64,000 nt of DNA from Actinoplanes solisilvae (lineage in GTDB: Bacteria > Actinomycetota > Actinomycetes > Mycobacteriales > Micromonosporaceae), in contig NZ_RJAC01000001.1 in NCBI RefSeq assembly GCF_003999975.1, forward strand, positions 806,001 through 870,000. The letters are read 5' to 3'. Below are positions 56,868 to 64,000 of the stretch, piece after piece. Both the position numbers and the translations under genes were made by a program. The notes under the pieces are model-generated. The model was not told where the DNA came from, did no database searches, and saw only the letters and a program-made list of their open reading frames with translations. Every line of letters starts with the position of its first letter. The stretch's first letter is position 1.

Positions 56868-57404
56868 GTGAACTTCGATGCGTACGCCCGGACCGCGGTC
56901 GACCTAGTCAACGCGGAGATGGGCGATCTCGCCGGGTTGCAGGCGCTGTTCGTCGACGAGCAGGGCTGGATGCGCGACGAGGTCGTCGAGAAGGATGTCG
57001 CGGTCTTCCGCCGCGCCCAGCGCCGGCTGCGTGACGTCTTCGAATACGGGACGTCCGGCCGCGACGGCGAAGCGGTCACCGAGCTCAACGCGCTGCTCGA
57101 GCAGTTCCCCGTGCAACCGCGCATCTCGGGCCACGACGCCTCCGACTGGCACATGCACGTGACCAGCCGCGGTTCGTCGGTCAGCGCCGAATACCTGGCC
57201 GGAGCGGTCTGGGGCCTGTCGGTGTGGCTGTGCGAATACGGCAGCGCCCGCTTCGGCATCTGCGCCGACGAGCGCTGCGGCAACGTCTATCTCGACACGT
57301 CGTCGAACAACTGCCGCCGCTTCTGCTCGGAACGCTGCGCGACCCGCTCCCACGTGGCCGCCCACCGCGCCCGCAAGCGCGCGGCCAGCCTCACCCCCGC
57401 GTAA
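56868..57404 (+). CDS. CGNR zinc finger protein
   Basis: A 178-residue protein of the ABATE-plus-CGNR type. The N-terminal helical part (1-130) starts FDAYARTAVDLVNAE. The C-terminal treble-clef zinc finger carries CADERCGNVYLDTSSNNCRRFCSERCATRSHVAAHRARK (outline; cysteines at about 134, 139, 152, 156 and 160). The group is thought to comprise transcription regulators; targets are unknown. The GTG start is close to the family start. Its last 14 bases overlap the convergent isomerase-like gene. Confidence 0.9.
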   Translation: MNFDAYARTAVDLVNAEMGDLAGLQALFVDEQGWMRDEVVEKDVAVFRRAQRRLRDVFEYGTSGRDGEAVTELNALLEQFPVQPRISGHDASDWHMHVTSRGSSVSAEYLAGAVWGLSVWLCEYGSARFGICADERCGNVYLDTSSNNCRRFCSERCATRSHVAAHRARKRAASLTPA

Positions 57405-58212
57405 TCGCCGGGGTCGCCTTCTCGGCCGGCGCGAGGTGGCGGCGGGCGAAGTCGAGGGATTCCTGCAGGTCGGCCACGCGGACGGCGCGGCTCGCGGCCT
57501 TGCGGGTCGAGACCTCGAGCGCGACCGAGCCGGTGAAGCCGCGGGCCGAGAGCGAACGCAGCAGCTCGGCGCAGGGCTGGTTGCCCCGGCCCGGCACCAG
57601 GTGCTCGTCGCGGCCCTCGCCGGTGCCGTCGCCCAGGTGCACGTGCTTGAGGCCGGCGCCCATCTTGTCGGCCATGCCCAGCGCGTTGATGCGCGACGCG
57701 GCACAGTGCGAGAGATCGAGCGTGTACGCGTCGAAGCCGGTCTCGGTCGGGTCCCAGCCCGGGGTGTAGGGCACGAACCAGCGGCCGGCCATCTTCACCG
57801 GGAACATGTTCTCGATCGCGAACGCGAGGTCGGGGTGCTGCGCCTGGATCTTGGCGAGGCCGGCCGCGAAGTTCTTGGCGTAGTCGCGCTGCCAGCTGAA
57901 CGGCGGGTGCACGACGACCGTGGGGGCGCCGAGCGTCTCGGCGAGCTGGGCGGCGCGGCGGAGCCGTTCCCACGGGTCGGGGCTCCAGACCCGCTGGGTG
58001 ACCAGCAGGCAGGGGGCGTGCACCGAGAGCACGGGCATGTCGTAGTGGTCGGCCAGACCTTTCAGCGCGCCGGCATCCTGGCTGACGGCGTCGGTCCACA
58101 CCATGACCTCGATGCCGTCGTAACCGGTCGTGGCGGCCAGTTCGAACGCGGCGGCCGTCGGCTCGGGGAACACCGACGAGCTGGACAGGAGCACGGGGAC
58201 GCGGGAACTCAC
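57391..58212 (-). CDS. Sugar phosphate isomerase/epimerase-like TIM barrel (Rv0498-like)
   Basis: A 273-residue xylose-isomerase-like TIM barrel. Metal-site type segments are [19 protein letters not shown] (glutamate), [11 protein letters not shown] (histidine), and [21 protein letters not shown]. The fold is single-domain and cytosolic. In M. tuberculosis the counterpart is Rv0498. The substrate is not known. Its C-terminus overlaps the CGNR gene by 14 bases on the opposite strand. Confidence 0.87.
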   Translation of the reverse strand: MSSRVPVLLSSSSVFPEPTAAAFELAATTGYDGIEVMVWTDAVSQDAGALKGLADHYDMPVLSVHAPCLLVTQRVWSPDPWERLRRAAQLAETLGAPTVVVHPPFSWQRDYAKNFAAGLAKIQAQHPDLAFAIENMFPVKMAGRWFVPYTPGWDPTETGFDAYTLDLSHCAASRINALGMADKMGAGLKHVHLGDGTGEGRDEHLVPGRGNQPCAELLRSLSARGFTGSVALEVSTRKAASRAVRVADLQESLDFARRHLAPAEKATPAITRG

Positions 58213-58324
58213 GTGGTCAAGCGTAGACCCGTTTGTCGCGCAGGCAGTCTCCTCGACCGGGTATATACGTTCATACCGGGCGTCGGGGGAGGCTTCCCGC
58301 GTTCACGCGCGTACGCTGGCCCAG

Positions 58325-59188
58325 GTGAGCCGCCGTAGCCAGATCCGCATCACCCTGGACCCCGCGGCAGCCGCCCGCGCGGCCGAGGTCGACCTCGACT
58401 TTCCTCGTGAGTGGATCGAGTTCTTCGACCCCGACGACGAGAAACACCTGGTGCGGGCCGACCTCACCTGGCTGCTGTCGCGCTGGACCTGTGTCTTCGG
58501 CTCGGCCTGCCACGGCATCGTGGCCGGGCGGGCGCAGGACGGCTGCTGTTCGCACGGCGCGTTCTTCACCGACGCCGACGACGAGAACAGGGTGAAGGCG
58601 GCCGCCGCCAAACTGACCCCGGAAACGTGGCAGCACCACCGCAAGGGGTTCAAGAACTACACCGAGCTCGACACGATCGACGGCTCCAAGCCGGCCCGCC
58701 GCACGGCGATCCAGTCCGAGGACGGGCCCTGCGTCTTCCTCAACGACGCCGACTTCGCCGGTGGCGGCGGCTGCGCCCTGCACGCCCAGGCCCTGCGCGA
58801 CGGCCGGCACCCGCTGGAATACAAGCCCGACGTCTGCTGGCAGCTGCCGGTGCGCCGCGAGCAAGACTGGATCAAGCGCCCCGACGGTACGAAGCTGCTG
58901 CAGTCGACGCTCACCGAGTTCGACCGGCGCGGCTGGGGCCCGGGCGGGCACGACCTCGACTGGTGGTGCACCTCGTCGCCCGACGCCCACGTGGGCACCG
59001 ACCCGATGTACGTGTCGTACGCCCCTGAGCTGACCGCCCTGATCGGCCAGGCAGCGTACGGGAGATTGGCCGAGCTCTGCGACGCACGGCTCAAGGCGGG
59101 CCTGGTCGCCGTGCACCCGGCCACCGTCAAGGCGGCGGCCCCGCACGAGCGTGGCGGACGCGAGCCCGCCACGCCCCCGAATTCGTAG
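58325..59188 (+). CDS. Cysteine-rich conserved protein (Rv0495c-like)
   Basis: A 287-residue protein from a GTG. A cluster [23 protein letters not shown] (residues 58-80, outlined) and a later [18 protein letters not shown] provide six cysteines. They are spaced like metal or Fe-S ligands of C-x5-C-x8-CC type. The rest is conserved with [17 protein letters not shown]. Size (287 versus 296 residues) and order (TIM barrel next to it, SenX3-RegX3 beyond) point to M. tuberculosis Rv0495c. Molecular function is unknown to me, although a redox role has been suggested. Confidence 0.8.
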   Translation: MSRRSQIRITLDPAAAARAAEVDLDFPREWIEFFDPDDEKHLVRADLTWLLSRWTCVFGSACHGIVAGRAQDGCCSHGAFFTDADDENRVKAAAAKLTPETWQHHRKGFKNYTELDTIDGSKPARRTAIQSEDGPCVFLNDADFAGGGGCALHAQALRDGRHPLEYKPDVCWQLPVRREQDWIKRPDGTKLLQSTLTEFDRRGWGPGGHDLDWWCTSSPDAHVGTDPMYVSYAPELTALIGQAAYGRLAELCDARLKAGLVAVHPATVKAAAPHERGGREPATPPNS

Positions 59189-59194
59189 GGCTTC

Positions 59195-59893
59195 CTACGG
59201 CTCGAACTTGTAGCCGAGGCCGCGGACCGTGACGATGTAGCGCGGGGCCGACGGCTCCGGCTCCACCTTGGACCGCAGGCGCTTGACGTGCACGTCGAGG
59301 GTCTTGGTGTCGCCCACGTAGTCGGCACCCCAGACCCGGTCGATGAGCTGGCCGCGGGTCAGCACCCGGCCGGCGTTGCGCAGCAGCAGCTCGAGCAGCT
59401 CGAACTCCTTGAGCGGAAGCTGCACGCCGACGCCGTCGACCGTGACCACGTGACGCTCGACGTCCATGCGTACCGGGCCGGCGGCCAGCGTCGGGGTGGT
59501 GACCTCGGCCGCCTCGGTGCCCTGGCGGCGCAGCACCGCGCGGATGCGGGCGACCAGTTCGCGGGGCGAGTAAGGCTTGGTCACGTAGTCGTCGGCGCCG
59601 ATCTCCAGGCCGACGACCTTGTCGATCTCGCTGTCGCGGGCGGTGACCATGATGATGGGAACGGCGGAACGCTGCCGGAGCTGGCGGCAGACCTCGGTGC
59701 CGGACATCTCGGGAAGCATGAGGTCGAGCAGCACGATGTCGGCACCGGTCCGGTCGAACTGCGTCAGCGCCGAGGTACCGGTCGGGGCGACCGACACCTC
59801 GAAACCCTCCTTGCGCAGCATGTACGACAGGGCGTCGGAGAACGACTCCTCATCTTCGACCACGAGCACGCGGGCCAATGTGGTTCCTTCCAT
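59195..59893 (-). CDS. regX3: Response regulator RegX3 (PhoP-like)
   Basis: A 232-residue OmpR-type regulator. The receiver domain has acidic pocket VVEDEESF, phosphoacceptor in ADIVLLDLMLPEMSG (about residue 56), and conserved Thr and Lys (MVTARD; YVTKPYSPREL). The winged-helix domain contains EFELLELLLRNAGRVLTRGQLIDRVW and TLDVHVKRLRSKVE. It activates phosphate-starvation genes on phosphorylation by SenX3. A TTG start 15 bases downstream of the ATG is possible. It follows senX3 by 18 bases. Confidence 0.94.
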   Translation of the reverse strand: MEGTTLARVLVVEDEESFSDALSYMLRKEGFEVSVAPTGTSALTQFDRTGADIVLLDLMLPEMSGTEVCRQLRQRSAVPIIMVTARDSEIDKVVGLEIGADDYVTKPYSPRELVARIRAVLRRQGTEAAEVTTPTLAAGPVRMDVERHVVTVDGVGVQLPLKEFELLELLLRNAGRVLTRGQLIDRVWGADYVGDTKTLDVHVKRLRSKVEPEPSAPRYIVTVRGLGYKFEP

Positions 59894-59911
59894 CTTCCGG
59901 GTTACCGGGGC

Positions 59912-61246
59912 TCAACGCCCGGTCGCACCGGACTCGATCTCAATTGCCGTCGGTAACGGCAAGGGGGCTTCCGGGGGACGCGCCGGTAGGCGCAGGGTGA
60001 ATGTCGAACCGTCGCCCAGGGTGCTGGTGACGTCGACCCGGCCCCCGTGGTTGGTCGCGATGTGCTTGACGATGGCCAGGCCGAGGCCGGTTCCGCCGGT
60101 CGACCGGGAACGAGCCTGGTCGGCGCGGTAGAACCGCTCGAAGATGCGGTCGACATCGTGGGGCGCGATGCCGATGCCCTGGTCAGCGACGTCGATCTCG
60201 ACCCAGTCGTCGCCCTGACGAAGGGTGATTTCGACCTTGGTGTCCTCGCCCGAGTAGGCGATAGCGTTCTCGACCAGGTTGGTGACGGCGGTGGCGACCT
60301 GGCTGTCGCTGCCGTAAACGGTAGCTCCCTTGGGGCCGCTGTAGACGACCTCGATCGTCTTGGCCGACGACGTGGTGCGCGTGCGGTCGATGACCTCGGC
60401 GATGACCCAGTCGACCGAGACCGGCTCGGGGGTCGGCAGCGGCTCGGCGCCCTGCAGGCGGGTCAGCTCGAGCAGCTCGTTGACCAGGCGGCCCATGCGA
60501 GCCGACTCGTGGTGGATGCGCTCGGCGAACCGGCGGGCGGCGAGCAGGTCCTCCGACTGTTCCTCGTCGGCCTCGGCCGCCGGCACCTCGGTCGCGTCGA
60601 GCAGCGCCTCGGCCAGCAGCTGAAGCGCGCCGATCGGGGTCTTGAGCTCGTGACTCACGTTGGCCACGAAGTCGCGCCGCACCCGGGCCAGCCGGTGCGA
60701 CTCGGTGACGTCGGCCGCCTCGACCGCGACGTGGGTCGCGTTGAGGGCGACCGCGCGCAGGTGCAGGCCGAGCGGGGCGTGGGCGGAACCGGCACGGCCC
60801 CGCGGAAGATCGAGTTCAACCTCACGGCGTACGCCCGTGCGCCGCACCTGACCGGCCAGCGTTCGCAGAATGGGGTGGGCGGCGATCGTGCCCGGCGCCC
60901 CGCCCGAGCGCAGCAGGCCCATCGCCCGGGCGGCCGGGTTGACCAGCACGGGATGATCTTCGGCGTCGAGAACGACCACCCCGACACGCAGCGAGTCGAG
61001 GCTCTTGCGGCCCAGCCCCTTCATGCCGTGCTTGCCGGCCGGCTGCTCCCATCCCACCGCCCCGCCCGCCGCCCCAAGACGGCCTGAAGACTCGTCCGTG
61101 TCGATGGTGCGTCCCCCCTCAAGCGGCCGTCGGTCGGTCGCCTCGGCCGGCCTCTGCGATGCGCGGGTGCGGGCGAACAGCACCCCCGCGATCGCGCCGG
61201 CAACGAGCGCGACGAGGAGTAGAGGGATGCCGTACGCCAAGTCCAC
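59912..61246 (-). CDS. senX3: Sensor histidine kinase SenX3 (PhoR-like)
   Basis: A 444-residue kinase. One N-terminal membrane helix (LLLVALVAGAIAGVLFA, residues 9-25), a disordered linker, then a PAS-like domain (about 75-190) without extracellular sensor. The H-box is FVANVSHELKTPIGALQLL (His at about 205), the N-box NLVENAIAYSGED, and G-boxes DQGIGIA and GGTGLGLAIVKH. It responds to phosphate status, probably through PhoU and the Pst transporter, which is not in the window. Divergent from phoU. Confidence 0.94.
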   Translation of the reverse strand: MDLAYGIPLLLVALVAGAIAGVLFARTRASQRPAEATDRRPLEGGRTIDTDESSGRLGAAGGAVGWEQPAGKHGMKGLGRKSLDSLRVGVVVLDAEDHPVLVNPAARAMGLLRSGGAPGTIAAHPILRTLAGQVRRTGVRREVELDLPRGRAGSAHAPLGLHLRAVALNATHVAVEAADVTESHRLARVRRDFVANVSHELKTPIGALQLLAEALLDATEVPAAEADEEQSEDLLAARRFAERIHHESARMGRLVNELLELTRLQGAEPLPTPEPVSVDWVIAEVIDRTRTTSSAKTIEVVYSGPKGATVYGSDSQVATAVTNLVENAIAYSGEDTKVEITLRQGDDWVEIDVADQGIGIAPHDVDRIFERFYRADQARSRSTGGTGLGLAIVKHIATNHGGRVDVTSTLGDGSTFTLRLPARPPEAPLPLPTAIEIESGATGR

Positions 61247-61318
61247 GCAGCGATCGTAGGGTCATTGTTTACCTGGCCACTACGATGAGCCGGACATATC
61301 GGGCGCGCGTCGAATAAT

Positions 61319-61361
61319 GTTCACCACTGCGCCCGGCGTCGTTCATCGCCGTTCACGTACG
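61319..61361 (+). promoter_or_regulatory. PHO-box-like repeats upstream of phoU
   Basis: GTTCACC (61319), GTTCATC (61341) and GTTCACG (61351) occur in the same orientation. The first pair is spaced 22 bases, twice the 11-base unit of actinobacterial PHO boxes. TAATGT (61315-61320) may be a -10 element. It lies between divergent senX3 and phoU. Confidence 0.5.
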
Positions 61362-61422
61362 CGCCGCCGGGTACGCATAGCGTTGGCCCCTGACCAGCCC
61401 CACCGACCCCCGGGACGAGGAC

Positions 61423-62076
61423 ATGCGCGAGGAGTTCCAGGCCGACCTCAATGAGGTCAGCCGCTTGCTGGTGACGATGGCGGAGGCGGTGCGGGCCGCG
61501 ATGCGCAAGGCGACCACCGCGCTGCTCACCGCCGACCTCAAGGCAGCCCAGAGCGTGATCGAGCGGGACGCCGAGGTCGACGAGATCTACAAGCAGGTCG
61601 AGACCAAGGTCGCCGACACCATCGCCCGTCAGGCACCGGTCGCCTCCGACCTGCGGATGGTCATCACGGCCCTGCACATCTCGGCCGACCTCGAGCGGAT
61701 GGGCGACCTGGCCGAGCACGTGGCCAAGACGGCGCAGCGGCGGCACCCGTCGCCGGCCGTGCCCGCCGAGCTACGCCCCGTTTTCAAGGGCATGGCCGAG
61801 GTCGCCGACCGGATGGCCGAGCAGATCACCGACCTGCTGGCCAAGCCCAACTCCGAGCTGGCGGCGCAGCTAGATCAGGCCGACGACGAGGTGGACGAGC
61901 TCGAGCGCCAGCTCTTCAAGATCCTGCTCGACGACGACTGGCCGTACGGTGCCGAGACCGCGATCGACGGCGCGCTGCTGGGCCGTTTCTACGAGCGTTA
62001 CGCCGACCACGTCGTGAACATCGGCGAGCAGCTGGTCTTCCTCATCACCGCCGAGCGTGTCACCGACCAGAGCTGA
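61423..62076 (+). CDS. phoU: Phosphate signalling protein PhoU
   Basis: A 217-residue all-helical protein of two tandem PhoU domains (residues 1-105 and 115-210). Each carries the metal-binding acidic face: VIERDAEVDEIYKQVETK, HISADLERMGDLAEHVA, DDEVDELERQLFK and YERYADHVVNIGEQ. It restrains the SenX3 (PhoR) kinase when phosphate is plentiful. Divergent placement opposite senX3-regX3 is common in actinobacteria. It ends at a strong bidirectional terminator. Confidence 0.95.
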   Translation: MREEFQADLNEVSRLLVTMAEAVRAAMRKATTALLTADLKAAQSVIERDAEVDEIYKQVETKVADTIARQAPVASDLRMVITALHISADLERMGDLAEHVAKTAQRRHPSPAVPAELRPVFKGMAEVADRMAEQITDLLAKPNSELAAQLDQADDEVDELERQLFKILLDDDWPYGAETAIDGALLGRFYERYADHVVNIGEQLVFLITAERVTDQS

Positions 62077-62097
62077 GTCTCTCGCTCGCCTGGTCGA

Positions 62098-62132
62098 AAG
62101 GGCCGGGACGCCACGGGGGCGTCCCGGCCCTT
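62098..62132. terminator. Bidirectional terminator between phoU and gpmA
   Basis: A perfect 15-bp stem, AAGGGCCGGGACGCC (62098-62112) and its complement (62118-62132), with a 5-base loop. It ends 2 bases before the gpmA stop codon. Confidence 0.9.
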
Positions 62133-62134
62133 AT

Positions 62135-62881
62135 CTATCGTCCCTGGTTGGCGACCGCGGCGGCGGCCTTCTTGGCGGCCTCGGGGTCGAGGTATTCGCC
62201 GCCCGGCTTGAGCGGGTGCAGGTCGTCGTCGAGGTCGTAGCGCAGCGGGATGCCGGTCGGGATGTTCAGCTTCGCGATCGCCTCGTCGGAGATGCCGTCG
62301 AGGTGCTTCACGATCGCGCGCAGCGAGTTGCCGTGCGCCGCGACCAGCGTGGTCTTGCCGGCCCGCAGGTCGGGGACGATTTCGTCGTACCAGTAGGGCA
62401 GGGCGCGGACCAGCACGTCCTTGAGGCACTCGGCCGACGGCTTGACCTCGGGCGGGAGCAGCGCGTAACGCGGGTCGTCGAACTGCGCGTACGGCGAGTC
62501 GGCCTCGATGGGCGGCGGCGGCACGTCGTAGGAGCGCCGCCAGAGCATGAACTGCTCCTCGCCGTACTGCTCGAGGGTCTGCTTCTTGTCCTTGCCCTGC
62601 AGGGCGCCGTAGTGACGCTCGTTGAGCCGCCAGGACCGCTTCACCGGGATCCAGTGGCGGTCGGCGATGTGCAGGGCGATCTCGCTCGTGCGGATCGCGC
62701 GGCGGAGCACGCTGGTGTGCACCACGTCAGGCAGGACGCCGCTCTCCTTCAGCAGCTCGCCACCGCGGCGGGCCTCGGCCTCACCCTTGGCGTCAAGGTC
62801 GACGTCGACCCAGCCGGTGAAGAGATTCTTGGCGTTCCACTCGCTGTTGCCGTGTCGCAGCAGCACCAATGTCCCTGTCAT
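62135..62881 (-). CDS. gpmA: 2,3-bisphosphoglycerate-dependent phosphoglycerate mutase
   Basis: A 248-residue glycolytic enzyme. The catalytic histidine is in [20 protein letters not shown] (about residue 9), and the second in [15 protein letters not shown] (about 184). [14 protein letters not shown] and SYDVPPPP are canonical dPGM segments. It interconverts 3- and 2-phosphoglycerate. The ATG at 62881 has GGAG 5 bases upstream, which decides against the long open extension. The Ala/Lys-rich C-terminus is usual in actinobacteria. Position next to senX3 equals M. tuberculosis Rv0489-Rv0490. Confidence 0.95.
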   Translation of the reverse strand: MTGTLVLLRHGNSEWNAKNLFTGWVDVDLDAKGEAEARRGGELLKESGVLPDVVHTSVLRRAIRTSEIALHIADRHWIPVKRSWRLNERHYGALQGKDKKQTLEQYGEEQFMLWRRSYDVPPPPIEADSPYAQFDDPRYALLPPEVKPSAECLKDVLVRALPYWYDEIVPDLRAGKTTLVAAHGNSLRAIVKHLDGISDEAIAKLNIPTGIPLRYDLDDDLHPLKPGGEYLDPEAAKKAAAAVANQGR

Positions 62882-63013
62882 GGGCTCCATCCTGCCGCAG
62901 CCACCTGAACGGCGGGCGGCGACCCTCAAGTGGCGACCGCCACGTGGAAACCCGGTTGCGCCGCCCCCTAGGTTGTAAGGGAATAAAGCGTGATCACTAC
63001 TTACGGGGGCAAC

Positions 63014-64000
63014 GTGCGCGGTTGGTTCGGCCAGGCCATCGGCGGGCTGCCACGACAGTTCTGGCTGCTCTGGACGGGCACCCTGATCAACCGCCTCGGC
63101 TCGTTCGTGGTGATCTTCCTGGCCCTCTACCTGACCGACGAGCGGCACTTCTCACAGAGCCGGGCCGGCCTGGTCATCGGCCTCTACGGGGTCGGCGGCG
63201 CGCTCGGCACGACGGTCGGCGGGGTGCTGGCCGACCGCTGGGGCCGCAAGCCCACGATGCTGACCGCCCAGTTCGGCGCGGCGGCGCTGATGCTGGCACT
63301 GGGCTTCGCCCACGACTTCACCCAGATCATCACGGTCACGTTCCTGCTCGGCTTCTTCAGCGAAGCGGTCCGGCCGGCCTTCTCGGCGATGATGGTCGAC
63401 GTCGTGCCCGACCGAGATCGCGTACGGGCGTTCTCGCTCAACTACTGGGCGATCAACCTGGGCTTCGCGACGGCCGGCGTCGGCGCGGGCCTGGCCGCCA
63501 AGGTCGACTACCTGCTGCTCTTCGTGGTCGACGCGGCGACCACGCTGGTCACGGCCCTGATCTGCCTGATCTTCCTGAAAGAGACCAACCCCGGCCGTAC
63601 GGTGGTCCGTCCGCCCTCCGACACATCCGGCGGCGGCCTGATCGCCGTGCTGCGCGACCGCGTCTTCGTCAGCTACCTGCTGATCTCACTCGGCGGCATC
63701 GTCGTGATGATGCAGCACATGTCGACCCTGCCGATCGCGATGCGGGCGGACGGCCTCTCGGCGGCGACGTACGGCTGGGTGATCGCGGTCAACGGGGTGC
63801 TGATCGTGCTGGGCCAACTGTTCGTCCCCCGGCTGATCGGCGGGCGCGAACCGCACCGGGTGCTGGCACTCGGCTCGCTGATCATCGGCGTCGGCTTCGG
63901 CCTGACCGCTTTCGCCGACGCGGCCTGGTTCTTCGCGCTGACCGTCGTGATCTGGACGCTGGGCGAGATGATCCAGTCGCCCAGCAACTCGACGACCGTG
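63014..64000 (+). CDS. MFS transporter, 3' end cut by window edge
   Basis: About 329 residues are present and the frame stays open to the window end. Nine or so membrane helices are visible. The motif A loop between helices 2 and 3 is [18 protein letters not shown], the major-facilitator signature, and the N-terminus is [20 protein letters not shown]. It is probably a drug or metabolite exporter of the DHA type; substrate unknown. GGGGG lies 4 bases before the GTG; a GTG at 62990 with AAGGGA upstream is in frame and possible. Confidence 0.88.
   Translation, partial: MRGWFGQAIGGLPRQFWLLWTGTLINRLGSFVVIFLALYLTDERHFSQSRAGLVIGLYGVGGALGTTVGGVLADRWGRKPTMLTAQFGAAALMLALGFAHDFTQIITVTFLLGFFSEAVRPAFSAMMVDVVPDRDRVRAFSLNYWAINLGFATAGVGAGLAAKVDYLLLFVVDAATTLVTALICLIFLKETNPGRTVVRPPSDTSGGGLIAVLRDRVFVSYLLISLGGIVVMMQHMSTLPIAMRADGLSAATYGWVIAVNGVLIVLGQLFVPRLIGGREPHRVLALGSLIIGVGFGLTAFADAAWFFALTVVIWTLGEMIQSPSNSTTV

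Overview
The window is chromosomal DNA of a high-GC actinomycete, most likely Actinoplanes or a close relative in the Micromonosporaceae. The reasons are very high GC with strong third-position bias, many GTG starts, and marker genes: bldC, a BldN-type sigma factor, a DUF3117 protein, bS22, a TatB/Mrp/MgtE cluster, a rex-hem operon and SenX3-RegX3. I see no rRNA, tRNA, CRISPR array, transposase or prophage. Nearly every base is accounted for by housekeeping or developmental genes.

Layout. 1-5 kb: minus-strand genes for a RecB-like nuclease (cut by the window edge), MarC, a PHP phosphoesterase, a PH-domain membrane protein, a DUF6758 protein and a TrmH-type RNA methyltransferase. 5-9 kb: stress genes on the plus strand. 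A thioredoxin sits behind a textbook SigR promoter, and an intein-containing radical SAM protein of the Rv2578c/SplB type sits behind a perfect actinobacterial SOS box. 9-16 kb: mixed metabolic genes, then the MgtE/CBS, DUF1003 and Mrp operon. 17-27 kb: tatB, an HtrA-like protease, an O-methyltransferase, leucyl aminopeptidase, DUF3117, a PaaX regulator with an enoyl-CoA hydratase, a trypsin, TagI and a DivIVA-domain protein. This order resembles M. tuberculosis Rv1209-Rv1232c, but sigE and rseA are absent. 27-30 kb: the 2-oxoacid:ferredoxin oxidoreductase KorAB, divergent from a lone nuoA.

30-42 kb is more accessory: a SAM methyltransferase, a K+ channel, a secreted phospholipase A2, a cyclase/NB-ARC regulator, a repeat-rich gap, a long low-complexity lytic transglycosylase, a double-GNAT protein and a secreted nuclease. 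42-62 kb is a second conserved block resembling M. tuberculosis Rv0489-Rv0512 in reverse: hemB, cobA/hemD, hemC, hemA and rex, a glutaredoxin, acyltransferase, galE-like, bS22, bldC, a TIM-barrel protein, an Rv0495c-like protein, regX3, senX3, phoU and gpmA. A BldN sigma operon is embedded in it. The window ends inside an MFS transporter.

Regulatory logic visible in the DNA: SigR for thioredoxin, LexA for the radical SAM protein, Rex for its own heme operon, and PHO-box-like repeats between senX3 and phoU. A Crp-type palindrome, an iron-box-like sequence before korAB/nuoA and a split palindrome before paaX are further candidates. The most interesting unexplained items are the translationally coupled small ORFs around bldN, the approximately 100-bp giant palindrome at 24.3 kb with a nearby minisatellite, and the intein that interrupts the radical SAM cluster motif of an SOS-controlled gene.
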